Assembly (NCBI GenBank): GCA_910589115.1
Contig: CAJUSB010000001.1
Coordinates: forward strand, 144,548 to 208,547
Source of the DNA: an uncultured Clostridia bacterium
GTDB lineage: Bacteria; Bacillota; Clostridia; Oscillospirales; Butyricicoccaceae
Direction of reading: 5' to 3'
DNA length: 64,000 nt
Shown: positions 1 to 10,388 of the stretch, one piece after another
Position numbering within the stretch: the first letter of the stretch is position 1
Layout: each line of letters starts with the position of its first letter
Notes under the pieces: generated by a model
The model's database searches: none
Told to the model about the DNA's origin: nothing
Seen by the model: the letters and a program-made list of their open reading frames with translations, nothing else
Made by a program: the position numbers and the translations under genes

Positions 1-657
1 CTTTACACCGGCCAGGGTGTTGGCTACCGCCATACCAAGGTCATCGTGGCAGTGGCAGGACAGGGTAACATTTTCGACCCCTTTCACATGCTCACGGACA
101 TACCGCACCCGTTCGGCATATTCTTCCGGAAGGACATAGCCGACAGTGTCCGGGATGTTCAGCGTGGTCGCCCCTGCTTCGATTGCAGTCTCAAACACAC
201 GGCACAGAAAATCCGGTTCAGAACGGGTTGCATCTTCTGCTGAAAATTCAATATCCTCGCAGTAATTCCTTGCATATGCAACGTGGTGGCGGACACTTTC
301 CAGCACCTCTTCCCCACTCATTTTCAGCTTGTACTCCATATGCACCGGAGATGTCGCAATAAAGATATGAATACGCTTCTTTTTTGCGTGCTGAACAGCA
401 TTCCATGCCGCATCAATATCCTTCTCCGTACAGCGTGCCAGAGAACAAACTACTGCATTTTGAACGGTGTCTGCGATTGCAGCGATTGCAGCCGCATCGC
501 CGGGCGAAGCAATCGCAAAACCCGCTTCGATAATATCAACGCCCATAGCATCCAGCTGACGCGCAACCTCAATTTTTTCGTTCAGGTTCATGCTGCATCC
601 GGGCGACTGTTCGCCGTCGCGCAGGGTCGTGTCGAAAATTTTCACCTTTTTTTCCAT
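1..657 (-). CDS. leuA: 2-isopropylmalate synthase, N-terminal part (cut by window edge)
   Basis: LeuA condenses acetyl-CoA with 2-oxoisovalerate, the first committed step of leucine synthesis. The 219 visible residues begin [20 protein letters not shown], which holds the DTTLRDGEQ signature of the DRE-TIM metallolyase fold with its metal-binding Asp and catalytic Arg. Near the window edge is [12 protein letters not shown], which supplies the metal-binding HxH. The ATG at 657 follows a GAGGAC Shine-Dalgarno. The gene runs off the left edge, so the C-terminal leucine-feedback domain is not seen. The upstream T-box with a probable Leu specifier supports LeuA over the related homocitrate and citramalate synthases. 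Confidence 0.93.
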   Translation of the reverse strand, partial: MEKKVKIFDTTLRDGEQSPGCSMNLNEKIEVARQLDAMGVDIIEAGFAIASPGDAAAIAAIADTVQNAVVCSLARCTEKDIDAAWNAVQHAKKKRIHIFIATSPVHMEYKLKMSGEEVLESVRHHVAYARNYCEDIEFSAEDATRSEPDFLCRVFETAIEAGATTLNIPDTVGYVLPEEYAERVRYVREHVKGVENVTLSCHCHDDLGMAVANTLAGVK

Positions 658-700
658 TCGTAAAGTCCTCCATTCTACATCACTTGGATTGATTCGGGAC

Positions 701-976
701 AAAAAAAGCTTCGTCCCTTATTCTACAAAGAGACGAAGCATAAAACTCCGCGTTACCACTCTTCTTGCCGCAGAACTCCGCGGCCACTCAGCGCATATCA
801 AACAATATGCCTCCCCTTTAACGGTGGGATAACCGGCCGCACCTACAGGCTTTCGCGTTCAGCGGGCAGCTCCCGGGCGAGTTTCACAGCCTTCTGCCGC
901 CGTTTTCCACCTGCCAACGGCTCTCTGAGGACTTCCCTGCTGTTACTTTACCCATTCATCACATTTCAGAAATCTA
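701..976 (-). ncRNA. T-box leader of leuA, probable tRNA-Leu specifier
   Basis: On the minus strand the leader contains the T-box core AGAGTGGTAACGCGG (748-763), which lies next to a terminator made of GCTTCGTC/GACGAAGC arms (732-739 and 708-715) and a run of seven T (701-707). Upstream is a large Stem I region of about 150 nt. The stretch GAAACTCGCCC (near 878-888) offers CTC (Leu) as specifier codon. In T-box riboswitches uncharged tRNA pairs with both the specifier and the T-box and stabilises the antiterminator. leuA expression should therefore rise when charged tRNA-Leu is scarce. The specifier was assigned by eye, not by a covariance model. Confidence 0.9.
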
Positions 977-982
977 TTATTC

Positions 983-1011
983 ATTTTATAGAATCCCGCA
1001 CATATTGTCAA
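983..1011 (-). promoter_or_regulatory. sigma-A promoter of the leuA T-box leader
   Basis: On the minus strand a perfect TTGACA -35 (1006-1011) stands 17 nt from a TAAAAT -10 (983-988). Transcription would start near 976, directly upstream of the T-box leader. Confidence 0.8.
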
Positions 1012-1050
1012 GACCTTTTTTAAATTTTCTTAAACCTCCCTGCATTTTAC

Positions 1051-1079
1051 TTGCAAGAACCCCAGGAATGTTGTATGAT
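1051..1079 (+). promoter_or_regulatory. sigma-A promoter of the YcxB-like gene
   Basis: TTGCAA (1051-1056), a 17-nt spacer and TATGAT (1074-1079) put the start of transcription near 1086. This rules out in-frame starts before that point and favours the ATG at 1117 for the gene downstream. The promoter is divergent from that of leuA, 40 nt away. Confidence 0.7.
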
Positions 1080-1116
1080 GGAAAGCAGAGGATTCTTGCC
1101 TATGGGGGAATATAAC

Positions 1117-1797
1117 ATGGAGGCAATTTTTGAGATTACCGCAGACCGGCTTCAAGCCCTGCCGCAAAAGGAATTAAATAATCAGATCCGCTGTGCATTG
1201 GAGATGCGGACCGAGCTGCTTTCACGTCAGCGGCTGCCTGGCACATGGAAGACGGTCGATTATTTGCGGCGGGTTCCCCGTGCATCGGAAACAACACTAA
1301 AAAAGCGGCGCGGACGGACCCAAGTTTGGGCAGTTGTCTGCCTGATGCTGGGCACGCTTGCATTTCTCGCCGGCACGGCAGAACCCAAAGACTTTTTGAT
1401 GACGGTGATAGGTGCAGTATCGATTTGTCTTAGCTTTTTCCACCTGATGGGCGGACGAAAAAAACAAAAAGAATCATTCACAGAACCGGCAAGGCGAATG
1501 CTTGACAGTCTGTTTACCCTTCCTGAGACGGTGACGCTGCGGGCCTATTTTTCCATTGGAGAAATGATCTTGGAGGATATCACCTCCGGCACAGCAGAAA
1601 ACCGCAGGCTCATCCCCTGCGAGGCATTTGAATGCGCGGTCGAAACGGACGGGCTTTATTTGCTTGCATATGCCGGAAAAGGCATTATTTTGCCTAAAAA
1701 CTGCCTGACCGATGGAACGGATGAACGTTTCCGTGCGTTTTTGAATTCCCGGACGATTGTTGCGGATCTGACCGCCCGTCCAGCAGATAATTCGTAA
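1117..1797 (+). CDS. YcxB-like membrane protein
   Basis: The product has about 226 residues. Residues 1-60 are a charged cytoplasmic part. Two hydrophobic segments follow (about 70-87 and 92-109), separated by a short loop, and then a basic stretch, GGRKKQK. The C-terminal half resembles the YcxB-like domain, with a beta-rich pattern ending in a '..ILPKNCL..' strand that is typical of that family. Function is unknown. I chose the ATG at 1117 because the promoter at 1051-1079 leaves no room for the longest ORF, and GGGGGA lies 7 nt upstream; the ATG at 1102 is the alternative. It is the first gene of a run of three envelope genes. Confidence 0.6.
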   Translation: MEAIFEITADRLQALPQKELNNQIRCALEMRTELLSRQRLPGTWKTVDYLRRVPRASETTLKKRRGRTQVWAVVCLMLGTLAFLAGTAEPKDFLMTVIGAVSICLSFFHLMGGRKKQKESFTEPARRMLDSLFTLPETVTLRAYFSIGEMILEDITSGTAENRRLIPCEAFECAVETDGLYLLAYAGKGIILPKNCLTDGTDERFRAFLNSRTIVADLTARPADNS

Positions 1798-1809
1798 AAG
1801 GAGGCTGTT

Positions 1810-2388
1810 ATGGAAGCCATACAAGCCCTGGATATCCAAATTTTATACTGGCTGGCTGATTATTTTCGTAATGACATACTAACGCCTATATTGACATTTC
1901 TTACCCATTTATGTGATCATGGTGAGCTGTGGCTGACTCTGGCACTGGTGCTGCTTCTGCGTCCGCGCACAAGGCGCTGCGGGACGGCAATCCTTTTGGC
2001 GATGGCGCTCGGTTTGATACTGGGCAACGGCGTACTGAAAAACCTAATCGCCCGTCCAAGGCCGTTTATCACATACACTGAACTGGTGCCGCTGGTTCAG
2101 GTTGGAGGATACTCCTGCCCTTCCGGGCATACACTGGCATCCTTTACAGCGGCAGCAGCGGTATTCAGTTTCTATAAGAAGCCAGGTGCGGCAGCCCTCC
2201 TGCTGGCGGCGCTGATTGGATTTACCAGACTGTATGTCGGCGTGCATTATCCTACAGACGTTCTCTTTGGCGCAGCACTCGGAATTCTTTTCGGCACGCT
2301 TTCGGCTGCCGCCGTGAAACGGATTGCTGTAAATTTACACTATGCGCGGCTGAAACGCGCGGATATACCGGAGAAAAAGCAGAAATGA
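1810..2388 (+). CDS. PAP2-family membrane phosphatase
   Basis: This 192-residue integral membrane protein has the three motifs of type-2 phosphatidic acid phosphatases: KNLIARPRP (about 77-85), PSGH (about 108-111) and RLYVGVHYPTD (about 139-149), with the catalytic histidines in the second and third. Members dephosphorylate lipid phosphates such as undecaprenyl pyrophosphate or phosphatidic acid on the outer face of the membrane. Five or six transmembrane segments are visible. An AAAGGAGG Shine-Dalgarno precedes the ATG. Its stop overlaps the ATG of the flippase gene (ATGA), so the two are translationally coupled. Recycling of a lipid carrier for the flippase's substrate is plausible, but that is inference. 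Confidence 0.88.
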   Translation: MEAIQALDIQILYWLADYFRNDILTPILTFLTHLCDHGELWLTLALVLLLRPRTRRCGTAILLAMALGLILGNGVLKNLIARPRPFITYTELVPLVQVGGYSCPSGHTLASFTAAAAVFSFYKKPGAAALLLAALIGFTRLYVGVHYPTDVLFGAALGILFGTLSAAAVKRIAVNLHYARLKRADIPEKKQK

Positions 2389-3803
2389 ACAGATATCAAA
2401 AGCTACTCGGAAATACCATGATTTTTGCAATCGGCACGTTCAGCTCTAAACTGCTCGTGTTCGTAATGAACCACTTTTACACAGCAGCGCTGACAAAGCC
2501 GGAATATGCGGTCGCCAATATTATCATTTTGGTTTCCAACATTATTATTCCGGTTGCGTCACTTGGGATTGCAAATGCAGTGATCCGTTACGGTGTCGAT
2601 CAGTCGAATGACCGTTCTGAGGTATTCAGCATCAGCATCCTGACAGTATTGGGCGGCGTAATGCTGCTGCTCCCCTTCTATCCGCTGATTGGGCCGGTAC
2701 TCCAGCATTTTTTGCCGGAATCAGAAATTTTGCCAAGCTATGTGGTAATGATTTACCTCTATGTGTTTGTTTCTTCTATCCAGTCGGTGTGTTCGCAATT
2801 TGTCCGAGCGTTGGGACATGTGCGGCTGTATGCGCTGGATGGCGTTTTCCGCACGGTAATGACCGTTGTATTTAATATTCTCTTTTTAAGCGTATGGAAA
2901 ATCGGTATCCCTGGTTTTGTTCTGTCCGTTGTTTGTTCAGACGGTTTGACGGTAATTGCACTGTGCTTTATCGAAAGACTCCCCCGTTATTTCCGTCCAA
3001 CAGCCTACCGTCTGGCGCTTGCCAAGTCTATGTATCGTTATGCGGCGCCGCTGATTATGACAACAATCTGCGTATGGATTTTCAGCAGTTCAGACCAGTT
3101 TTTTATTTCCTGGCTGACAGGTGAAGCAACCGCGGCCGTCTTTATGGCATCCTATAAAATCCCTACTATTTTGACGGTTGTTTCCGGCATTTTTATTGAA
3201 GCATGGCAGCTTTCTACCTTTACAAATAATACGTATGAAGAGCAGGTCGATTTCTTTTCCAAGGTTGGAAATGCATACCAAGCTATCATTTTTATGATGG
3301 CTTCCGGTGTTGTGATGTTCAGCCGGATCGGCATGGCAATCATTGCTGTCCCCTCCTATTTTGAAGGCTGGCGGTATATTCCCCTTTTGATTTTTGCTAC
3401 AGGCTTCTGCTGTCTGTCAAATTTTGCAAACAGTGTTTATGCACTGTATAAAAAGACGATTTTTTCATTTGTTTCAGCAGTTGGCGGTGCGATTGCAAAC
3501 CTGATTCTGAATTACGTACTCATTAAACGATTTGGCGGAAACGGCGCCGCATTCTCCACGCTGTTATGTTATATCGGGATGTTCCTTGCACGCGCAGTCC
3601 ATTCCAGACGATATCTCGAAATCAGGTGGAAGGTTGGCCGTTTTGCAGGAACTTTCCTGCTGTTATGTGCACAGAGTGCGCTGGCGCTGCTGTATGAAGG
3701 GCCTTTCTGGTATCCCATCCAGTTGGCTATGTTCTTACTTATTTGCGCGGCGAATGCACAGGATATCTTTTTAAGCATTAAAAAAGTGCTTCGACGGGCC
3801 TGA
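2385..3803 (+). CDS. Polysaccharide/oligosaccharide flippase (MATE/Wzx-like)
   Basis: This 472-residue protein has about 12-14 hydrophobic segments. Its N-terminus (GNTMIFAIGTFSSKLLVF) is typical of the RfbX/Wzx branch of the MOP exporters, which move lipid-linked oligosaccharides across the cytoplasmic membrane. It overlaps the PAP2 gene by four bases and is followed 15 nt later by the broken flavodoxin gene. No glycosyltransferases lie beside it, so the substrate cannot be told. A second, different flippase is encoded at 54135-55583 and a SpoVB homologue at 27219-28802. Confidence 0.85.
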   Translation: MNRYQKLLGNTMIFAIGTFSSKLLVFVMNHFYTAALTKPEYAVANIIILVSNIIIPVASLGIANAVIRYGVDQSNDRSEVFSISILTVLGGVMLLLPFYPLIGPVLQHFLPESEILPSYVVMIYLYVFVSSIQSVCSQFVRALGHVRLYALDGVFRTVMTVVFNILFLSVWKIGIPGFVLSVVCSDGLTVIALCFIERLPRYFRPTAYRLALAKSMYRYAAPLIMTTICVWIFSSSDQFFISWLTGEATAAVFMASYKIPTILTVVSGIFIEAWQLSTFTNNTYEEQVDFFSKVGNAYQAIIFMMASGVVMFSRIGMAIIAVPSYFEGWRYIPLLIFATGFCCLSNFANSVYALYKKTIFSFVSAVGGAIANLILNYVLIKRFGGNGAAFSTLLCYIGMFLARAVHSRRYLEIRWKVGRFAGTFLLLCAQSALALLYEGPFWYPIQLAMFLLICAANAQDIFLSIKKVLRRA

Positions 3804-3818
3804 AAGGAGGAACACTTC

Positions 3819-4267
3819 ATGAAAATTGCAATCGTTTATTACTCCAGCCACCATGGCAATACCAAAAGGCTTTTGGATGCTGTTTGTGCCGAGAATCATG
3901 ACATTGTTTTAATCAATGCTGCCGCCTCCCCCATTACAGAGAGAGCTGTCAGACTATGATTTGATTGGCTTTGCCTCCGGCATTTATTATTCAAAATTTC
4001 ATGACACGGTTCTCCGATTTGCAGAGCAAACGCTCAAAAAGGGGCAAAAGGTATTTTTTCTCTATTACTTGCGGCATGAAGAATCCCCGTTATACAGCGG
4101 CCATACAGTCTGCCGCAGAGAAAAAAGGTGCGGTTATTGCCGGAAGCTATGGCTGCCGTGGGTTCGATACCTTCGGCCCATGGAAACTGATTGGCGGTAT
4201 TGCAAAGGGACATCCCGATCAATCTGACATTGCGGGTGCAGTGAAATTTTTACAGAGTATGCCTTAA
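3819..4267 (+). pseudogene. Flavodoxin-like gene with two frameshifts
   Basis: The ATG at 3819 (AAAGGAGG upstream) opens a short-chain flavodoxin: MKIAIVYYSSHHGNTKRL contains the FMN-phosphate loop. The frame hits TGA at 3957. The homologous sequence continues in the +1 frame (ELSDYDLIGFASGIYYSKFH) and shifts again near 4070 (CTCTATTACTTGCGG), where TCGMKNPRYTAAIQ starts. It then runs through GCRGFDTFGPWKL and GGIAKGHPDQSD to TAA at 4267. Removing one base near 3935-3945 and one T near 4068-4069 gives an intact protein of about 148 residues. Both changes are net +1 insertions. Either the gene is a recent pseudogene or the assembly has errors here. Neighbouring frames are clean. Confidence 0.8.
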
Positions 4268-4363
4268 AACCTTAACCTTGGAATATTTATGGAATAAAAT
4301 AAAAAAATATAACTTTGCAAAACAAAATTTTCAATACCCCCTTCATTTTCTCAGAATTTATGG

Positions 4364-4414
4364 TATACTGTTAATAGGAGGCTGGACAGGCCTGCCCGGG
4401 CTTGTCCGTTTTTG
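4364..4414 (+). promoter_or_regulatory. Extended -10 promoter followed by terminator-like hairpin before glgA
   Basis: TGGTATACT (TATACT at 4364-4369) is an extended -10, with transcription expected from about 4376. Within ten bases the transcript enters a 10-bp hairpin with a 4-nt loop (4384-4407, arms GGACAGGCCT and GGGCTTGTCC, two G-U pairs) followed by GTTTTTG. The hairpin lies 44 nt before the glgA start. It could attenuate glgA or terminate read-through from the flavodoxin remnant. Confidence 0.55.
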
Positions 4415-4450
4415 GGAATACAAAACCAAGAGAATGAGGAGGAGCTAATT

Positions 4451-5890
4451 TTGAAAAATATCTTATTTGTTGCGTCAGAGTGCGTACCGTTTATCAAGAC
4501 CGGCGGCCTTGCCGATGTTGCAGGCGCGCTGCCCAAGTCCCTCGATAAGAATAAGTATGATGTGCGTGTCGTCCTGCCCGACTATGCCTGCATCCCAGAA
4601 AAGTACCGCAATGAGTTCCAATATGTACATCATTTTTACATGGACCTCGGCAAGCTCGGCGATGTTTATGTTGGCATCATGACCTGCCAGTTGGATGGCA
4701 TTACCTATTATTTTATTGATAATCAGCATTATTTCTCCGATCCCAAGCCCTACGGCGATATCCACTGGGATATCGAAAAGTTCTGCTATTTCTCCAAAGC
4801 GGCACTGGCCATCCTGCCGGTTGTTGGTTTCCATCCCGATGTAATCCATTGCCATGACTGGCAGACCGGCGTGCTCCCTGTCATGCTGCACACCGTATTC
4901 AAGTCCAATCCGTTCTTCCATAATATCCGCACGATTATGACCATCCATAATCTGAAATTCCAGGGCGTTTGGGATATTGAGACCATGAAGCTGTATACCA
5001 ACTTGCCGGATGATGTATTCATTACCGGACGTATGGAGTTCAAAAAGGATGCGAATATGCTGAAAGGCGGCCTGGTTTATGCAGACCGTATCACGACAGT
5101 TTCTGATACCTATGCCTGGGAGATTCAGCTCCCCTATTACGGCGAAGGCCTTGACGGACTGCTCTATGCCAAGCGGAATACGCTGTCAGGCATCGTGAAC
5201 GGCATTGATTACGACATCTATAACCCGGAAACAGATCCTAAGATTGTTTCAAATTATACTGCAAAGACAGTCACTGCCGGCAAGAAAAAGAACAAAATGG
5301 AGCTGCAAAAGGAACTTGGCCTGCCGGTAGACCCCGATGTCATGATGATTGGTATGATTACGCGCCTGACAGACCAAAAGGGATTTGACCTGGTAGAATG
5401 GGTAATCGGACGCCTGCTGCAATCGCATATCCAGCTGGTCGTGCTGGGCACTGGCGACGATAAATATGAAAATCTCTTCCGCCACCTGGAGTGGTCGCAT
5501 AAGGATAAGGTTTCATCCAGCATTTATTTCAACGATGAGCGTGCACATAAGATATATGCGTCTTCGGATGCAATCCTGATGCCCTCCCGCTTTGAGCCCT
5601 GCGGCCTGACGCAGCTGATTGCCCTGCGGTATGGCACCGTCCCGATTGTGCGTGAAACCGGAGGCCTGAAGGACACGGTAGAACCCTACAATGAGTTTGC
5701 ACAGACCGGTACAGGCTTCTCATTCGCAAACTATAATGCAGATGAAATGCTTGCCAGCATTTTCTACGCAGAACAGGTATATTACGATAATCGCAAGGCG
5801 TGGGATGATATGGTTCTGCGCGGTATGGCAAAGGACTTCTCGTGGAACAGCTCCGCTAAGAAGTATGAAGCGCTCTACGACTCCCTTTAA
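4451..5890 (+). CDS. glgA: Glycogen synthase (ADP-glucose)
   Basis: GlgA adds glucose from ADP-glucose to the non-reducing end of alpha-1,4-glucan (family GT5). KTGGLADVAGALP near residue 16 is the ADP-glucose-binding motif, and the C-terminal half has SRFEPCGLTQL with the GT5 donor-site glutamate. The product has 479 residues, the usual bacterial length. I chose the TTG at 4451 (GAGGAGGAG 7 nt upstream), which gives the standard start (M)KNILFVASE; the other in-frame TTG at 4412 lies in the leader hairpin region. No other glg genes adjoin it, so it is monocistronic between its own promoter and terminator. Confidence 0.95.
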   Translation: MKNILFVASECVPFIKTGGLADVAGALPKSLDKNKYDVRVVLPDYACIPEKYRNEFQYVHHFYMDLGKLGDVYVGIMTCQLDGITYYFIDNQHYFSDPKPYGDIHWDIEKFCYFSKAALAILPVVGFHPDVIHCHDWQTGVLPVMLHTVFKSNPFFHNIRTIMTIHNLKFQGVWDIETMKLYTNLPDDVFITGRMEFKKDANMLKGGLVYADRITTVSDTYAWEIQLPYYGEGLDGLLYAKRNTLSGIVNGIDYDIYNPETDPKIVSNYTAKTVTAGKKKNKMELQKELGLPVDPDVMMIGMITRLTDQKGFDLVEWVIGRLLQSHIQLVVLGTGDDKYENLFRHLEWSHKDKVSSSIYFNDERAHKIYASSDAILMPSRFEPCGLTQLIALRYGTVPIVRETGGLKDTVEPYNEFAQTGTGFSFANYNADEMLASIFYAEQVYYDNRKAWDDMVLRGMAKDFSWNSSAKKYEALYDSL

Positions 5891-5918
5891 TTCAAAAATT
5901 AACGCTTTAAGACAACCT

Positions 5919-5950
5919 GAAAAGGCCTGCCATACGGCAGGCCTTTTGCG
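5919..5950 (+). terminator. Intrinsic terminator of glgA
   Basis: AAAAGGCCTGCC-atac-GGCAGGCCTTTT is a 12-bp perfect stem starting 28 nt after the glgA stop. Confidence 0.9.
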
Positions 5951-5984
5951 TCCAGATATTGAGAAAACCTCCCCCCGCAGACAT

Positions 5985-6016
5985 GAAAAACGATGCAGAA
6001 TCTGCATCGTTTTTCA
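5985..6016. terminator. Bidirectional terminator between glgA and atpC
   Basis: GAAAAACGATGCAGA and TCTGCATCGTTTTTC form a near-perfect palindrome with A and T runs at both ends. It can serve the convergent glgA transcript and the ATP synthase operon. Confidence 0.75.
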
Positions 6017-6017
6017 C

Positions 6018-6137
6018 TCCCGCCCGCAGGCGGTCAGAAGATGCGCAGCATCTTGGGAGTCCAGAGGGGCGGACGCGCCCCTTTGGCGCACCCCGCGCAG
6101 GGGTGGGAGTCCAGAGGGCAAAGCCCTTTGGCGTTAA
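6018..6137 (-). repeat. Dispersed GC-rich repeat, family 1 (doubled hairpin unit)
   Basis: The element begins with CGCCCGCAGGCGG and holds two copies of a hairpin unit GGGAGTCCAGAGGG...CCCTTTGGCG (6056-6089 and 6105-6133). The same unit recurs at 26298, 38222, 44315 and 51134, always between genes. Confidence 0.75.
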
Positions 6138-6153
6138 CCAGAGGAAAACCCTA

Positions 6154-6552
6154 TTATTTCTCTGCGATCCGAATACGGTTCAGCGCCTTTTTCAAACGGA
6201 TTTCTGCAAGCTCCTGCTTTTGGGTGCTTTCCTTGTGTGCAAGAAGCTGCTTGGCCCGTTCCTGCGCAGCCCGGGCGCGGTTGACATCAATTTCATCTGC
6301 CCACTCACAAGTACGGGCCAGTACCGTTGTCCCATCCTGTGAAACCTCGACAAAGCCCCCGGAAACGGCAGCAAGACGGCTGGTTCCATTCTGTGTAATG
6401 GTCATGCCGCCAATGCCAAGCGCGGCAACATAGTTGATATGGCGCGGCAGGATTCCGACATCCCCTTCGGTTGTACGGACAACCAGACGATCCACATCCC
6501 CTTCAAAAAAGCTGCGCTCCGCCGTGAGAACCTTCAAATGAAAGGTAGCCAT
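6154..6552 (-). CDS. atpC: F1 ATP synthase, epsilon subunit
   Basis: The 132-residue protein starts MATFHLKVLTAERSFFEGDV, a typical epsilon beta-sandwich (residues 1-85, with TTEGDVGILPRHINYVAAL). A C-terminal helical hairpin (90-132, RARAAQERAKQLL) follows. Epsilon belongs to the central stalk, and its C-terminal helices inhibit ATP hydrolysis. It is the last gene of the operon; its ATG is one base from the atpD stop, with GGGAG upstream. Confidence 0.95.
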   Translation of the reverse strand: MATFHLKVLTAERSFFEGDVDRLVVRTTEGDVGILPRHINYVAALGIGGMTITQNGTSRLAAVSGGFVEVSQDGTTVLARTCEWADEIDVNRARAAQERAKQLLAHKESTQKQELAEIRLKKALNRIRIAEK

Positions 6553-6553
6553 A

Positions 6554-7981
<1,428 letters not shown>

Positions 7982-8836
7982 TTAACTGCCTACCTGCCCG
8001 CTGCCTGCAACGATTTCGGTAATTTCCTGGGTAATCGCCGCCTGACGGGCACGGTTGTAGGACAAATTCAGGTCTTCGATCATTTCGCTCGCATTGTCCG
8101 ATGCTGATTCCATCGCCATACGCCGCGCCGACTGCTCTGAAGCAAAGGACTCGACAATCGCGCCATACAGTACACCGTACAGGTACTCCGGGATGATCGA
8201 CTCAAAAACCGCCTCCGGAGAGGGGTCATACTCGGTGGCCGCAGCTCTCTTTTCATTTTCCGCCTTTTTGAAATCCGAAGGCAGCAGCTGGATGCAGCGT
8301 GCCTCCTGCGTCAGCGGGGAAACAAACTCGGTATAGCACAGGAAAATCTCATCAATCTCCTGCTTGCGGTACATATCGAGGAACTGATCCACAATCTCAT
8401 GGGTTTCCGAAATGCGAAGCGTTTCTGCAAGGCCCGGATAATCGCCGACCGAATGATAGCCGCGCTTTCCGAAAAACTCCTGAGACTTTCTTCCAACCGT
8501 CAGCACCTTGACATTTTTACCCTCCATCTGGGCGCAAGCCAGCTTGAGGACGTTTGCGTTGAAGCCTCCTGCCAGTCCCCTGTCGCCTGCAATCACGATA
8601 AACAAGCTGTTTTTGACTGCTGCATGCCGGCCATAGACCGTATTTTCGCGCGACTGCGCGGAAATACGGGTAATGGTGTCATACATGGCATTAAAATAGG
8701 GGCGGGAATTCTGCACACGCTCTTTTGCGCGGCGCAGCTTAGAGGAGGCGACCAGTTCCATTGCCTTGGTGATCTGCATCGTTGACTGGACGCTTTTTAT
8801 GCGGCGCTTAATGTCTTTCATATTGCCGGAAGCCAT
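7982..8836 (-). CDS. atpG: F1 ATP synthase, gamma subunit
   Basis: Gamma is the rotating central shaft. The 284-residue product begins MASGNMKDIKRRIKSVQST, with the conserved N-terminal helix (AMELVASSKLRRA). It ends with the C-terminal helix containing SDNASEMIEDLNLSYNRARQAAITQEITEIVAG, the family signature. GGAGG precedes the ATG by 6 nt. It lies between atpA and atpD in the usual order. Confidence 0.96.
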   Translation of the reverse strand: MASGNMKDIKRRIKSVQSTMQITKAMELVASSKLRRAKERVQNSRPYFNAMYDTITRISAQSRENTVYGRHAAVKNSLFIVIAGDRGLAGGFNANVLKLACAQMEGKNVKVLTVGRKSQEFFGKRGYHSVGDYPGLAETLRISETHEIVDQFLDMYRKQEIDEIFLCYTEFVSPLTQEARCIQLLPSDFKKAENEKRAAATEYDPSPEAVFESIIPEYLYGVLYGAIVESFASEQSARRMAMESASDNASEMIEDLNLSYNRARQAAITQEITEIVAGSGQVGS

Positions 8837-8868
8837 AATTTACCTCCTCCCTTCCGAACAGTTGTTCA

Positions 8869-10371
8869 TTACAGCTCGGAGAGGAAACCTGTCTTAAAGG
8901 CCTCAATGGCTTTCGGCAGTGAATCGCTGACTGCATCCAATACTTTTGTCTCACGGATGGACGACAGAATTTCCCCGTGATTGTTTTCGAGGTATTCAAA
9001 CAAGCCGTTCTGGAATGCACTGAGCTTTTCGACCGGAATATCCGTCAACATCTTATTGACAACCGCATAGATAATAACAACCTGCTTTTCAACCGGGATC
9101 GGGCTGTTCTGCGGCTGCTTGAGCACCTCTACAATGCGCTCGCCCTGATCCAGACGGGCTTTGGTATCTGCATCCAGATCCGAACCAAACTGCGAGAACG
9201 CCTGCAACTCACGATACTGGGAATAAGACAGCTTCAGTGTACCTGAAACCTTTTTCATTGCCTTGATCTGTGCATCGCCGCCAACGCGGGAGACCGAGAT
9301 ACCAGGGTTGACCGCCGGACGGATACCGGAATTGAACAACTCGGTTTCAAGGAAAATCTGCCCGTCCGTAATAGAAATAACGTTCGTCGGGATATAGGCC
9401 GAAACGTCGCCTGCCTGGGTCTCAATGACAGGGAGCGCCGTCAGGCTTCCGCTTCCCTTGATATTTGCCGCACGCTCCAGCAGACGGGAATGGAGATAAA
9501 ATACGTCGCCGGGATATGCTTCACGTCCGGGCGGACGGTGCAGCAGCAGCGAAAGGGCGCGGTATGCCACCGCATGCTTGGAAAGATCATCATAAATGAT
9601 CAGTACATCCTTGCCCTTATGCATAAAGAATTCGCCGATGGAGCAGCCTGAATAAGGCGCGATATATTGCAGCGGCGCCGATTCAGACGCAGTTGCAGAG
9701 ACGATTACTGTATATTTCAGTGCACCATTTGCGGACAGGGTCTCTGCTACCTGTGCTACGGTTGAACGCTTCTGCCCAATCGCAACATAAATACAGATGA
9801 CGCCTGTATCCTTCTGGTTAATGATGGTATCCAGACAGATCGCGGTCTTGCCGGTCTGACGGTCACCGATGATCAGCTCACGCTGTCCGCGGCCGATCGG
9901 TATCATGGAGTCGATTGCCTTGATGCCGGTTTGCAGCGGTACGCTGACGTGTTCGCGCTCAATGATGCCGGGCGCGGGCATTTCAATGGGGCGGGTTTCC
10001 TTGGTCTTTACCGGGCCTTTGCCGTCGATAGGCGCACCAAGCGCGTCAACTACGCGGCCAAGCAGGGCTTCGCCAACCGGTACGGACACGATGCGTCCGG
10101 TGCGCTTGACGGTATCGCCCTCGCGGATATCCTGATCCGAACCCAGCAGAACGGCGCCGACGAGATCCTCTTCCAGGTTCTGCGCCATGCCATATACCCC
10201 ACCCTCAAATTCCAGCAGCTCACTTGCCATGCACTCTTCAAGGCCATGGATGTGACAGATACCGTCGCCTACCGATACGACTGTGCCGACATTGGTCAGT
10301 TTGATCTGGCTCTGGTAATTGGTGATCTGCTGCTTGATGATGTTACTAATTTCTTCGGGGCGTAATTCCAC
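8869..10371 (-). CDS. atpA: F1 ATP synthase, alpha subunit
   Basis: Alpha carries the non-catalytic nucleotide site. The 500-residue product begins [16 protein letters not shown] from a GTG (AGGTGA upstream). It has the Walker A motif GDRQTGKT (169-176), the [31 protein letters not shown] region and the signature [17 protein letters not shown], which includes the arginine finger. Length and motif order match bacterial AtpA. Confidence 0.97.
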   Translation of the reverse strand: MELRPEEISNIIKQQITNYQSQIKLTNVGTVVSVGDGICHIHGLEECMASELLEFEGGVYGMAQNLEEDLVGAVLLGSDQDIREGDTVKRTGRIVSVPVGEALLGRVVDALGAPIDGKGPVKTKETRPIEMPAPGIIEREHVSVPLQTGIKAIDSMIPIGRGQRELIIGDRQTGKTAICLDTIINQKDTGVICIYVAIGQKRSTVAQVAETLSANGALKYTVIVSATASESAPLQYIAPYSGCSIGEFFMHKGKDVLIIYDDLSKHAVAYRALSLLLHRPPGREAYPGDVFYLHSRLLERAANIKGSGSLTALPVIETQAGDVSAYIPTNVISITDGQIFLETELFNSGIRPAVNPGISVSRVGGDAQIKAMKKVSGTLKLSYSQYRELQAFSQFGSDLDADTKARLDQGERIVEVLKQPQNSPIPVEKQVVIIYAVVNKMLTDIPVEKLSAFQNGLFEYLENNHGEILSSIRETKVLDAVSDSLPKAIEAFKTGFLSEL

Positions 10372-10388
10372 TAAAGATCACCTGCTTC

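Noticed and set aside
4068..4069. Programmed ribosomal frameshift in the flavodoxin gene
   Set aside because: No slippery heptamer with a downstream structure is seen and two shifts would be needed in 150 codons.
5985..6137. CRISPR array
   Set aside because: The repeated units are few, GC-rich and palindromic, with no regular spacers and no cas genes.
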